The notes below the pieces were generated by a model that saw only the letters and a program-made list of their open reading frames with translations, had not been told where the DNA came from and did not search any database. A DNA stretch of 64,000 nt, from assembly GCF_013266695.1 (NCBI RefSeq), contig NZ_JABRXF010000002.1, forward strand, positions 124,001 through 188,000, in the 5' to 3' direction. This DNA is from Hongsoonwoonella zoysiae. GTDB taxonomy: Bacteria > Pseudomonadota > Alphaproteobacteria > Rhizobiales > Stappiaceae. Shown here piece after piece: positions 8,498-17,477 of this stretch (its first letter is position 1; each line of letters opens with the position of its first letter). The translations under genes and the position numbers were made by a program.

Positions 8498-9874
8498 ATG
8501 CCGCGTCTTGAGTCCCGTCCGGACAATGTTTCGTTTATTTGCGAAGATGGGGAAAGCGTGTTGGCCGCCGCACTGCGCGCAGGGCTGCCGATTGCCAACG
8601 CCTGCGGCGGTATAGCGAAATGCTCCACCTGTCGGATATGGATCCTGAACGGGGGCGAACACTGTCCGGACCGCGTCGGTGCAGAACTGGAACTTTCCGA
8701 AAAGCTGAGACTTGGCCCGCGTATCAGGCTTGCCTGCCAGCTTCGCCCATCGGGTGACGTCACGTTTCGCCGTCTCGTTCTTGATGAAATCGACGCGGTG
8801 GTTGCGAGCCAGCTTCACAGAAAGCAGCCATCGCAAACGGGCGAACTAAAAAGGGTCGCGGTATTCTTCAGCGATATCGTCAACTTTACCGGACATTGTG
8901 AGGACATCACGCCCTACGACCTGATGTTTCTGCTCAACCGCTATTTCGCGCAAGCTGGCGAAATCATCGGAAAAAATGGCGGGCATGTCAGCCTGTGCAT
9001 CGGTGACGGCATGATGGCGCTTTTCGGAGCGGACGGGGACGAGGATGCGCCGCTCCTGGCGGTAAATGCCGCGCTTGAAACGCTTGACTGGGTCGACCGC
9101 GCTAAGCCTTTCGTCAAGACGATGTTCGGCGCCGATTTGGAAATCAGGATCGGCCTTCACTACGGCGAGGCGATCATCGGCACCGTCGGATGCCCCGGCG
9201 CTGAAAGGCTGACGGCGGTTGGGCCCGTCGTGAATCTGGCAAGCCGCATCGAGGAGGCCAACAAGGAGGCGGGAACGCGTCTTCTCGTCTCCAAGCCTCT
9301 GTTCGATCTTGTGCGGAACAAGGTGGTCGAAAAGGATTTCCTGCGCGTGCGTCTGCGCGGGGCGAGCGAGCGCATCACCCTCCACGAAATCGGCGGACTT
9401 AACGAGGTGGCGGCGAGGGAGCTTTCGGCAAGGAAGCTCAATGGCGGCAGCCGCCATGCCGGCCGCAACTGGCGCCGCATTGGTCCGGCAGGAGATATTC
9501 CGCCGGGCGGCAGGCGCGTGGTGGAGTTCGAGGATTGCGATATTGTCATCTTCCATGCCGAAGAGGGTTTCTTCGCCTTCAACAATGCCTGCCCCCATCT
9601 CAAGCTTCCGTTTTTCGACCGGGCGGGGGAAGCGGGCCACCCGCACCGCCCGCCGGAAATTGAGATCAAGCGCGACGGGCGGCTTCACTGCCGCTGGCAT
9701 CATGCCTGCTTCGATATCAGGAGCGGTGCGATCCTCAACTGGTGTACGAGCCTGCGGGCGGACGGGACCGCGGCGGAGCATCAGGAAATCGGCGATATTT
9801 CCAAGAACCGGGCGCCGCTTCAGCCGCTTCCTTGCCGGATCCACGACGGCGACGTCTGGGTATCGGTCGAATGA
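8498..9874 (+). CDS. Ferredoxin - class III nucleotide cyclase - Rieske fusion protein
   Basis: A 458-residue soluble protein with three domains in series. Residues 1-92 are a [2Fe-2S] ferredoxin domain with Cys36, Cys42, Cys45 and Cys80 (C-x5-C-x2-C-x34-C). Residues 115-300 are a class III adenylate/guanylate cyclase domain: metal-binding Asp126 (FFSDIVNFT) and Asp170 (CIGDGMMALFG), transition-state Asn246 and Arg250 (VVNLASR), and Thr239 at the purine-contact position as in class IIIb. The lysine normally four residues before the second Asp is Leu166. Residues 325-458 are Rieske-like, with Cys365/His367 and Cys398/His401. No membrane segment is visible. The inference is cyclic-nucleotide synthesis gated by redox or oxygen; the product, and whether it is active at all, is not shown by sequence. 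It converges with the LysE gene. Confidence 0.85.
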   Translation: MPRLESRPDNVSFICEDGESVLAAALRAGLPIANACGGIAKCSTCRIWILNGGEHCPDRVGAELELSEKLRLGPRIRLACQLRPSGDVTFRRLVLDEIDAVVASQLHRKQPSQTGELKRVAVFFSDIVNFTGHCEDITPYDLMFLLNRYFAQAGEIIGKNGGHVSLCIGDGMMALFGADGDEDAPLLAVNAALETLDWVDRAKPFVKTMFGADLEIRIGLHYGEAIIGTVGCPGAERLTAVGPVVNLASRIEEANKEAGTRLLVSKPLFDLVRNKVVEKDFLRVRLRGASERITLHEIGGLNEVAARELSARKLNGGSRHAGRNWRRIGPAGDIPPGGRRVVEFEDCDIVIFHAEEGFFAFNNACPHLKLPFFDRAGEAGHPHRPPEIEIKRDGRLHCRWHHACFDIRSGAILNWCTSLRADGTAAEHQEIGDISKNRAPLQPLPCRIHDGDVWVSVE

Positions 9875-9883
9875 TGCCCGGTC

Positions 9884-10477
9884 TCAGGCGAGGCGCAGGC
9901 TTGCGATGGTGGACGTGACCATGAGCACGGCAAGCGTTACGTTCACGGCGAGAAGCACGCGCGGGTTTTGCGTGATCCGCGCAAGCAGGTTCCCTCCGGC
10001 AAGCCAGCCGGCGTTAAGGGCGCCACCAAGAAGCGCGATAACCAGCCCGAGGATCAGGACATCCGAGAAATATCGTTCCGGCGAAACGAACTGGGCGATT
10101 GCCGCAATCTGCGTCGCGTAGGCCTTGGGATTTAGCGGATGAACCCAGAAACCGCGCCAGAAGCCGGGCACATCCTTCGCCTCCGCCGATTTTGGCCTGG
10201 AAAGGACGATCTTCCACGCAAGCCAGGCGATATAGGCGATGCAGAGATAGCGCAGGCCATCCCAGATCACGGGCGCGCCCTGTAGCAATGCGAAAAGGCC
10301 CGCGATGTTGGCGCAGAACATGACCTGGCGGCCTGCAAGCGTGCCCAGCAGGTAAGGGAGGGAGCCGCGCACGCCGAAGGTCAGGCCGCAAGCCATGAGC
10401 GACATGTTCGCCGGTCCGGGCGTGCCTACGAGCACGACAACGAACAGGCACAGAAGTATAAACTGATCCAGTGGCAT
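9884..10477 (-). CDS. LysE/RhtB-family amino-acid exporter
   Basis: Inner-membrane efflux protein of 197 residues, six likely membrane spans. It has the family N-terminus with VGTPGPANMSLMACG and a central loop region with FWRGFWVHPLNPKAYA. Members export lysine, arginine, threonine, homoserine lactone or similar compounds; the substrate here cannot be told. I start at ATG 10477 because the family normally begins a few residues before the first span; an upstream in-frame start at 10528 would add an unusual charged leader. The stop lies 9 bases from that of the convergent cyclase gene. Confidence 0.87.
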   Translation of the reverse strand: MPLDQFILLCLFVVVLVGTPGPANMSLMACGLTFGVRGSLPYLLGTLAGRQVMFCANIAGLFALLQGAPVIWDGLRYLCIAYIAWLAWKIVLSRPKSAEAKDVPGFWRGFWVHPLNPKAYATQIAAIAQFVSPERYFSDVLILGLVIALLGGALNAGWLAGGNLLARITQNPRVLLAVNVTLAVLMVTSTIASLRLA

Positions 10478-10711
10478 GCTGCAGGCCGGATACCGGAAGC
10501 GAAGCTGACGGGAATCGCCTAAGGCCACGCTCCGGCAAGATGCCTTCCGGCACCGGCCGCATCATTGGCCGTTTCGAACGGATGAAAGAGCCATGGACTT
10601 GCGCGCAAGCACCAGGGCACCGCCAAATTAGACGAAGATCGGCGCTCGCCCGTTCAATGTTCGGTGAAGTTCGCTTCTGAAATGCCGTGCACAGCCTTGC
10701 CCGTCCGCAGC

Positions 10712-11770
<1,059 letters not shown>

Positions 11771-11953
11771 TCAAAATTTGGCGGAACCTATCACCATGTT
11801 TCGCCGGACCCAAGTGCAAGCCATCCGTCATGTGACGAGATTGACGCATTATTCTACGCTCTGTAAGCCAACCGCAATTATTGTGCGCTCTGTAAACCAA
11901 CCGCAAAGAGGCCGCATGCCGGATCGCGCGGCTGAAACCTTCGGGAGGACGCC

Positions 11954-13093
11954 ATGGATTTCACGCTGGGCGAGGAACAGCGGGCCTTTCGCGATGTCGC
12001 GGCCCAGTTCGCGCGCGACGAGATGGAGCCATACGCCCGCGAGTGGGACGAAAAATCCATTTTTCCGGTGGAAACGCTGCGCAAGGCGGCCGCACTCGGC
12101 TTCGGCGGCATCTATGTGCGTGACGATGTCGGCGGATCGGGGCTTTCGCGCCTCGATGCGGCGGTGATCTTCGAGGAGCTTTCCAAAGGCTGCACGTCAA
12201 CGGCCGCCTATATCTCCATCCACAACATGGCGTCGTGGATGATCGACACCTTTGGCAACGACGAGCAGCGCACCCGCTTCCTGCCGAAGCTTTGCACGAT
12301 GGAGCATTTCGCCAGCTACTGCCTGACGGAGCCGGGCTCAGGGTCGGATGCCGCGGCCCTTCGCACGAAGGCTGTGCGCGATGGCGACCACTACGTGCTG
12401 AACGGTTCCAAGGCTTTCATTTCCGGCGGAGGTGCTGCTGATATCTACGTCGTCATGGTGCGGACCGGCGACGACGGGCCGAAAGGCATTTCCTGCATCG
12501 TGGTGGAAAAGGACACGCCCGGTCTTTCCTTCGGCGCACAGGAAGTCAAGCTCGGCTGGAAGAGCCAGCCGACCGCGCAGGTGAATTTCTCTGACTGTCG
12601 CGTACCGGCCGGAAACCTCATCGGCGGTGAAGGCATGGGCTTCAAGATCGCCATGGCCGGCCTTGATGGAGGGCGCATCAATATTGGCGCTTGCTCGCTG
12701 GGCGCGGCGCAGACCTGCCTCGACCGCGCGGTCGACTACATGAAGGAGCGCAAGCAGTTCGGCAAACCCATCGCCGAATTCCAGGCACTGCAGTTTCGCG
12801 TGGCCGACATGGCGACGGAGCTGGAGGCTGCGCGCCTTCTGCTCCATAAGGCGGCGACGCTGGTCGATGAAAAGGCGCATGACGCGACAAGAACGGCGGC
12901 GATGGCCAAGCGGCTGGCGACCGATACGGGCTTTCGCGTCGTCAACGAGGCGCTGCAACTGCACGGCGGTTATGGATATCTTCGCGACTATCCGATAGAG
13001 CGCTATCTTCGGGACGTTCGCGTTCACCAGATTCTGGAAGGCACCAACGAGATCATGCGCCTCATCATCGCGCGGGATCTGTTCAGGACATGA
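11954..13093 (+). CDS. Acyl-CoA dehydrogenase, probably isobutyryl-CoA dehydrogenase
   Basis: FAD enzyme that oxidises acyl-CoA to 2,3-enoyl-CoA. At 379 residues it has standard length, with the [16 protein letters not shown] flavin/substrate motif near 126-141, the [15 protein letters not shown] segment near 268-282 and the C-terminal [11 protein letters not shown] motif containing the expected catalytic Glu. The following genes encode the next two dedicated steps of valine breakdown (3-hydroxyisobutyryl-CoA hydrolase and 3-hydroxyisobutyrate dehydrogenase), so isobutyryl-CoA is the likely substrate. GGAGG precedes the ATG. Its last codon overlaps the next start (ATGA), implying translational coupling. 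Confidence 0.9.
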   Translation: MDFTLGEEQRAFRDVAAQFARDEMEPYAREWDEKSIFPVETLRKAAALGFGGIYVRDDVGGSGLSRLDAAVIFEELSKGCTSTAAYISIHNMASWMIDTFGNDEQRTRFLPKLCTMEHFASYCLTEPGSGSDAAALRTKAVRDGDHYVLNGSKAFISGGGAADIYVVMVRTGDDGPKGISCIVVEKDTPGLSFGAQEVKLGWKSQPTAQVNFSDCRVPAGNLIGGEGMGFKIAMAGLDGGRINIGACSLGAAQTCLDRAVDYMKERKQFGKPIAEFQALQFRVADMATELEAARLLLHKAATLVDEKAHDATRTAAMAKRLATDTGFRVVNEALQLHGGYGYLRDYPIERYLRDVRVHQILEGTNEIMRLIIARDLFRT

Positions 13094-14187
13094 ACGCGGG
13101 CCAACGTCAAATGAGCGATGAAATACGCATGAGCGATGAAATCCTGTTCGAGCGCCGAGGCAAGGCCGGCGTGATCACGCTTAACCGGCCGAAAGCGCTG
13201 AACGCGCTGACGCACGGGATGGTCAGTGCGATGGCGGCGCAGCTTCGCGAATGGGAGGGTGATGACCACATTCGCCATGTCGTCGTCCGGGCGGCGGGCG
13301 ACAAGGCGTTTTGCGCCGGTGGCGACATTCTCAAGCTTTACGAGATGGGCAGGGCCGGCAAGGCGGGCGATCCTGAGCAACTCGCTTTCTTCGCCGACGA
13401 ATACCGGCTCAATCACACCATCAAGACCTACAGGAAGCCTTATGTCGCGCTCATCGACGGTATCGTCATGGGCGGGGGCGTGGGGATATCCGTTCACGGC
13501 AGCCACCGGGTGGGAACGCAGAAGGTGACCTTCGCCATGCCGGAGGTCGGCATCGGTTTCTTTCCCGATGTCGGCGGAAGCTTCTTCCTGCCCAGAATGC
13601 CGAACGAAACCGGCATGTATGCAGCGCTGACGGCGGGGCGCCTGAAGCAGGCGGATTGCCTGTGGAGCTCGATCATCACCCATGCCGTATCGTCCGACCG
13701 GCTGGATGACCTTGCCGAAGCGCTTTACGAGGCTGACAGCGTCGACCTGGCGATAGAGCCTTTCTCGATAAACCCGGGTTCCGCCCCGATCGCGGAAAGG
13801 GCGGGCGATATCGAGACGGCGTTTTCGGCAGGCAGCCTTGGTGAGATACTCGAGTATCTCGACCGGGCCGGTGAAGCGGCGGAAGGTGAGTGGGCCTTGA
13901 AGACGGCGGCCACCATCCGTTCGAAATCGCCGATGAGCCTGGAGGTCGCGTTCCGCCAGCTCAGGGAAGGGGCCCGACTCGATTTCGCGGGCTGCATGAA
14001 GCTCGAATTCAGGATCGTCAGCGAAATCATGAAGGGGCATGATTTCTACGAGGGCGTGCGCGCCGTTCTGGTCGACAAGGACAATTCACCCGCCTGGGAG
14101 CCTCGAACGCTCGACGCGGTGGACTCGCGCGCCGTGGACAAGCATTTTGACGAGCCCGGCAACGGCGATCTGGAGCTTTCGGTTTGA
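13090..14187 (+). CDS. 3-hydroxyisobutyryl-CoA hydrolase
   Basis: Crotonase-fold thioester hydrolase of valine catabolism, releasing 3-hydroxyisobutyrate. The 365-residue product shows AFCAGGDI (oxyanion hole), [12 protein letters not shown] and [19 protein letters not shown], the last being typical of the HIBCH branch of the superfamily. The ATG at 13090 overlaps the stop of the dehydrogenase gene. Two further in-frame ATGs follow at 13111 and 13129, each opening a near-identical 18-base unit (ATGAGCGATGAAAT...), so the true start is uncertain by up to 13 residues. Homology to the family becomes clear only after the third Met. Confidence 0.92.
   Translation: MNAGQRQMSDEIRMSDEILFERRGKAGVITLNRPKALNALTHGMVSAMAAQLREWEGDDHIRHVVVRAAGDKAFCAGGDILKLYEMGRAGKAGDPEQLAFFADEYRLNHTIKTYRKPYVALIDGIVMGGGVGISVHGSHRVGTQKVTFAMPEVGIGFFPDVGGSFFLPRMPNETGMYAALTAGRLKQADCLWSSIITHAVSSDRLDDLAEALYEADSVDLAIEPFSINPGSAPIAERAGDIETAFSAGSLGEILEYLDRAGEAAEGEWALKTAATIRSKSPMSLEVAFRQLREGARLDFAGCMKLEFRIVSEIMKGHDFYEGVRAVLVDKDNSPAWEPRTLDAVDSRAVDKHFDEPGNGDLELSV
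13111..13146 (+). repeat. Tandem 18-bp duplication at the start of the hydrolase gene
   Basis: Two adjacent copies of a unit beginning ATGAGCGATGAAAT, coding MSDEIR and MSDEIL, each with its own potential start codon. The copies differ only in the last four bases. This looks like a slippage duplication of an original start region. Confidence 0.7.
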
Positions 14188-14239
14188 AGGCGTGCCGAGG
14201 TCGTGTGCCGATGTTCGATTTGAGGGATGACGCCCGGCC

Positions 14240-14650
14240 ATGATCGTGACGCTTCAGGATATCGTTCGCAACAGACCGCCCTGGTCGACGGTTCTCATCT
14301 GGTATCTGCGCCTGATGGCGGTCCTTCTGATAGGCGGCGGTGTCATCCATTGGGCCCGTATTGTCGGCATCGAGCCGTGGCGAGGGTTATGGTTCTGGCA
14401 AATGCCGCTCGAATGGCAGGCGGCGACGGTTTTTTTCGGCGTGCTGGACCTTGTTGCGGCGATCGGCCTTTGGCTTACCGTATCCTGGGGCACGGTCATG
14501 TGGCTCCTGCGGGCGCTTTCCCAGGTGGTAATGCATACGGCCCTTGCCGACGTCTTCGGCCGCCGGCCCTACGAAATCTCGTTCTATGTGGCGACGATAC
14601 TCATCTATTTTCTGCTGCTCTACCTGACGGAGCGTGAAAACCGGACGTGA
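14240..14650 (+). CDS. DUF6163-family membrane protein
   Basis: 136-residue integral membrane protein with four probable spans (about residues 22-42, 60-80, 84-102 and 114-131) separated by short loops. It has the WYLRLMAVLLIGGGVIHW and WQAATVFFGVLDLVAAIG segments of the rhizobial DUF6163 family. Function is unknown. It sits between two valine-degradation genes with a 52-base gap before and 42 after, so it is probably part of that transcript; whether it has a role in branched-chain catabolism is not shown by anything in the sequence. Confidence 0.75.
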   Translation: MIVTLQDIVRNRPPWSTVLIWYLRLMAVLLIGGGVIHWARIVGIEPWRGLWFWQMPLEWQAATVFFGVLDLVAAIGLWLTVSWGTVMWLLRALSQVVMHTALADVFGRRPYEISFYVATILIYFLLLYLTERENRT

Positions 14651-14692
14651 TCCCGTCGATGCGGGATCGCCACCATCTTCAGGGAGGAATAA

Positions 14693-15586
14693 ATGGCGAC
14701 AATCGGGTTCATCGGGCTCGGCAACATGGGCGGGCCGATGGCTGCCAATCTCGTCAAGGCGGGCCATGATGTGCGCGGCCTCGACCTTTCGGAAGAGGCG
14801 AAGGCGGGCCTGAAGGAAGCGGGCGGAACGCCTGTCGGCTCTATCGCGGAAGCCGTCTCCCAGGCCGATGCCGTGGTCACCATGCTGCCGGCCGGCGATC
14901 ACGTGCGGGCCGTCTATACCGGTGACGACGGAATTCTGGCTCATGCCCGGCCGGGGACGCTGCTGATCGATTCCTCGACGATAGATGTCGACAGCGCCCG
15001 CGCCGTCGCGCAGGCCGCGGCGGACGCCGACATGCCGATGGTGGATGCGCCGGTATCCGGCGGCGTGGCAGGCGCGGCCGGCGGAACGCTGACCTTCATG
15101 GTCGGTGGGCCGGACGAAGCCTTCGAGGCCGCCAAACCCTTTCTCGACATCATGGGCAAGACGATCGTGCATGCGGGCGGGGCCGGAAACGGCCAGGCGG
15201 CGAAGATCTGCAACAACATGATCCTCGGCATCTCGATGATCGCTGTAAGCGAAGCTTTCGTGCTGGCCGAAAAGCTCGGCCTCGACCATCAGAAGCTTTT
15301 CGATATCTCGTCCACCGCGTCTGGCCAGTGCTGGTCGCTTACGTCCTATTGCCCGGTCCCCGGTCCGGTGCCGACTTCGCCCGCGAACCGCGATTACCAG
15401 CCGGGCTTCGCCGCCGGCATGATGCTGAAGGATCTCAAGCTGGCGCAGGCGGCAGCAGGAAGTGCAGGCGCATCCACTCCGCTCGGCGCCGAAGCGGCAC
15501 AGCTTTACAACATCTTCTGTAACGCCGGTGAAGCCGGAAAAGACTTTTCCGGCATCATAAATTTCCTGCGGGGTAAGGAAAGCTGA
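14693..15586 (+). CDS. mmsB: 3-hydroxyisobutyrate dehydrogenase
   Basis: NAD-dependent oxidation of 3-hydroxyisobutyrate to methylmalonate semialdehyde. The 297-residue protein has the N-terminal Rossmann motif GLGNMGGPMAANLVKAGH, the substrate signature DAPVSGGVAGA near 120 and the catalytic-lysine region GNGQAAKICNNMILG near 164-178. AGGGAGGAATAA before the ATG is a strong ribosome-binding site. It follows the acyl-CoA dehydrogenase, hydrolase and DUF6163 genes, completing three successive steps from isobutyryl-CoA. No methylmalonate-semialdehyde dehydrogenase is in the window. Confidence 0.95.
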   Translation: MATIGFIGLGNMGGPMAANLVKAGHDVRGLDLSEEAKAGLKEAGGTPVGSIAEAVSQADAVVTMLPAGDHVRAVYTGDDGILAHARPGTLLIDSSTIDVDSARAVAQAAADADMPMVDAPVSGGVAGAAGGTLTFMVGGPDEAFEAAKPFLDIMGKTIVHAGGAGNGQAAKICNNMILGISMIAVSEAFVLAEKLGLDHQKLFDISSTASGQCWSLTSYCPVPGPVPTSPANRDYQPGFAAGMMLKDLKLAQAAAGSAGASTPLGAEAAQLYNIFCNAGEAGKDFSGIINFLRGKES

Positions 15587-15603
15587 CGAAGAGTAAGGTG
15601 CTT

Positions 15604-15636
15604 CGGTCGTTCGCGAGAGTTTGCGGGCGACCGTTT
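15604..15636 (+). terminator. Probable terminator of the valine-degradation genes
   Basis: An 11-bp stem (with two G-T pairs) made from CGGTCGTTCGC and GCGGGCGACCG around an 8-base loop, followed by TTT. It lies 17 bases after the mmsB stop. The T-run is short, so termination may be partial. The rest of the gap to 15816 is A+T-rich and should hold the ldtR promoter. Confidence 0.5.
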
Positions 15637-15815
15637 ACCCACTGTTTGTTGTTCGAATGGTAAATGTTTTCTCAATCGAATTACTCGAATTCTTCCTGAT
15701 ATTTAAGCCTTTATTCAGACTGCTTTTTAAGATGATTTTATAAGAAGGCCTGTAGTCTCTGCCTCAAGGTGACGAAAAAGACGCACCGAACAGACACCAA
15801 AAGAGGCGAAGACAG

Positions 15816-16328
15816 ATGATCACGGCAAAAAGGGCAGTCGAAGCACTCGACGGCGCCGAGGATGAAGCGGAGATCAAGCCGCTTTATCTCGAAGCGCTGA
15901 CGTTGGTCGAAAGGCTTCACCGGCGTCTTCTGGACGTCATCAAGGATGAGTTCGACAGGAAAGGGCGCGCCGACATCAATGCGGTGCAGGCGTTGCTTCT
16001 GTTCAACATTGGCGACTCGGAACTGACCGCGGGCGAACTGCGCACGCGTGGCTATTATCTGGGCTCGAACGTTTCGTACAACCTCAAGAAACTTGTCGAG
16101 ATGGGCTTCATTCATCATCAGCGCTCGCGCACCGACCGGCGTTCGGTGCGGGTCAGCCTGACGGACAAGGGGCTTGAGGTCGCGAAAATCGTGAACGGCC
16201 TGTATGAGCGTCACATGCTGTCCGTCGAGCAGGTCGGCGAGATCGGTACGGACGATTTCAAGCAGCTAAACCAGTCGCTTCGCCGCCTGGAGCGGTTCTG
16301 GACTGATCAGATCCTTTACAGGCTTTGA
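15816..16328 (+). CDS. ldtR: MarR-family regulator of the LdtR type
   Basis: 170-residue winged-helix regulator. The recognition region reads LTAGELRTRGYYLGSNVSYN followed by LKKLVEMGFIHHQRSRTDRRSVRVSLTDKG, the MarR wing. The sequence, and its position one gene away from an L,D-transpeptidase, match LdtR described in Candidatus Liberibacter asiaticus, where it controls ldtP and osmotic/cell-wall functions. By analogy it probably regulates ldtP at 17478 and perhaps itself; the upstream 15637-15815 region is A+T-rich with AATTACTCGAATT half-dyads, but I cannot point to a proven operator. GAGG stands 9 bases before the ATG. Confidence 0.87.
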   Translation: MITAKRAVEALDGAEDEAEIKPLYLEALTLVERLHRRLLDVIKDEFDRKGRADINAVQALLLFNIGDSELTAGELRTRGYYLGSNVSYNLKKLVEMGFIHHQRSRTDRRSVRVSLTDKGLEVAKIVNGLYERHMLSVEQVGEIGTDDFKQLNQSLRRLERFWTDQILYRL

Positions 16329-16364
16329 AATATAAGGGTGCCCGACAGGGACCGGCGTCAAAGG

Positions 16365-16396
16365 AAAAACCGCTCCGGGTACGGGGCGGTTTTTTT
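16365..16396 (+). terminator. Intrinsic terminator after ldtR
   Basis: Stem AAAAACCGC-CC paired with GG-GCGGTTTTT, short loop, and a run of T on the plus strand, with the complementary A-run allowing use from the other strand too. It lies between the convergent ldtR and DUF1295 genes and probably serves both. Confidence 0.85.
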
Positions 16397-16417
16397 ATTG
16401 GACGGTTCGTCGGGCAG

Positions 16418-17257
16418 TTATTCCGCGGCTTCCGGTGTTTCATTGCGGGTGGATTGGCTTTCTTTGGGCGGCCACGGGATGAACGCATTCGTTGCGTAAA
16501 TCCAGTCTTCGTATCCGCCCTTTCGGCTTTTCAGGCGGCCGTCGAGCATGGCAACACCCGATACCTTGAGAAGAAGAAAGGTAAGCAGGAGCGGACCGGC
16601 GAAAGCCCATGGCGACGCCGAAGCGGCATAGGCGATCAGGCCCATGCCCCACCAGAGAACCGATTCGCCGAAATAGCTCGGGTACCGGCACCAGGCCCTG
16701 AGGCCGGTGGTCAGAAGCTTACCTTCATTGTTTGGATCGTCGCGAAATCGCGACAATTGAAGGTCTCCGATGGATTCGAACAAAAAACCGATGACGAAAA
16801 AGGCAGAGCCAATTACGGCGGCCGGCCATGCGACGTTATGTTCCGGGGAGGATGACATCAGCGCATGGACGGGGCTTGCGACCGCCCAAAGAATGATAGC
16901 CTGAAGCCAGAAAACCGTGAAAAGGGACCGAATCCACCAACTCTTGCCGCCGCGTTCGCGCATGGCCGTATAGCGGCTGTCTTCCTGTCGGAATTTTCTG
17001 TGGCGAATTACGAGATGGGCTGTCAAACGCAGCCCCCAAAGCGCCAGAAACGCGAGGAAAATCGTCAAGATCAAGGGTGCGGCGGATGTATGGGACATCC
17101 ATATGCCCGCGATAACGAGAAAGCCCGGACCCCAATAATAGTCGACGATGCCGGCATCGCCGAGCGAGACATGAATACGCCATATTATCGTGAATATCAC
17201 AAGCGTGACGGCCAGCGTCGAAATGAGGGGCTGGGATAGCAATGTCTGGACGGTCAC
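16418..17257 (-). CDS. DUF1295 / steroid 5-alpha-reductase-like membrane protein
   Basis: 279-residue integral membrane protein with six or seven spans. It has the C-terminal motif set of the DUF1295/isoprenylcysteine methyltransferase-like superfamily: FRDDPNNEGKLLTTGLRAWCRYPSYFGE followed by WWGMGL, and the terminal GYEDWIYATNAFIPWPP. The substrate is unknown; relatives modify lipids or sterol-like molecules. A GTG at 17257 is chosen because GGAG lies 8 bases upstream and the first span begins soon after; the frame stays open further upstream but with residues unlike the family. It separates ldtR from ldtP on the opposite strand. Confidence 0.82.
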   Translation of the reverse strand: MTVQTLLSQPLISTLAVTLVIFTIIWRIHVSLGDAGIVDYYWGPGFLVIAGIWMSHTSAAPLILTIFLAFLALWGLRLTAHLVIRHRKFRQEDSRYTAMRERGGKSWWIRSLFTVFWLQAIILWAVASPVHALMSSSPEHNVAWPAAVIGSAFFVIGFLFESIGDLQLSRFRDDPNNEGKLLTTGLRAWCRYPSYFGESVLWWGMGLIAYAASASPWAFAGPLLLTFLLLKVSGVAMLDGRLKSRKGGYEDWIYATNAFIPWPPKESQSTRNETPEAAE

Positions 17258-17477
17258 AGGCCGTGCTCCCGTTTCGCGATCGAGTTGCGTGACATGGCAA
17301 GCAGCGATAAACGCAAGGCGGTTTCCGGCCGGACACTGGGGCGGGTAACGGCATGACCCTGAATTGATGCCTGCCCGGGTAATCCGTGTGGGCAATTACC
17401 GGCGTAGACTTTGTTAATCATACGGATGTTAACCTTCGCACGTTTCTTGAAGTGCCGAGACGAGACTGGGAGTTGAA

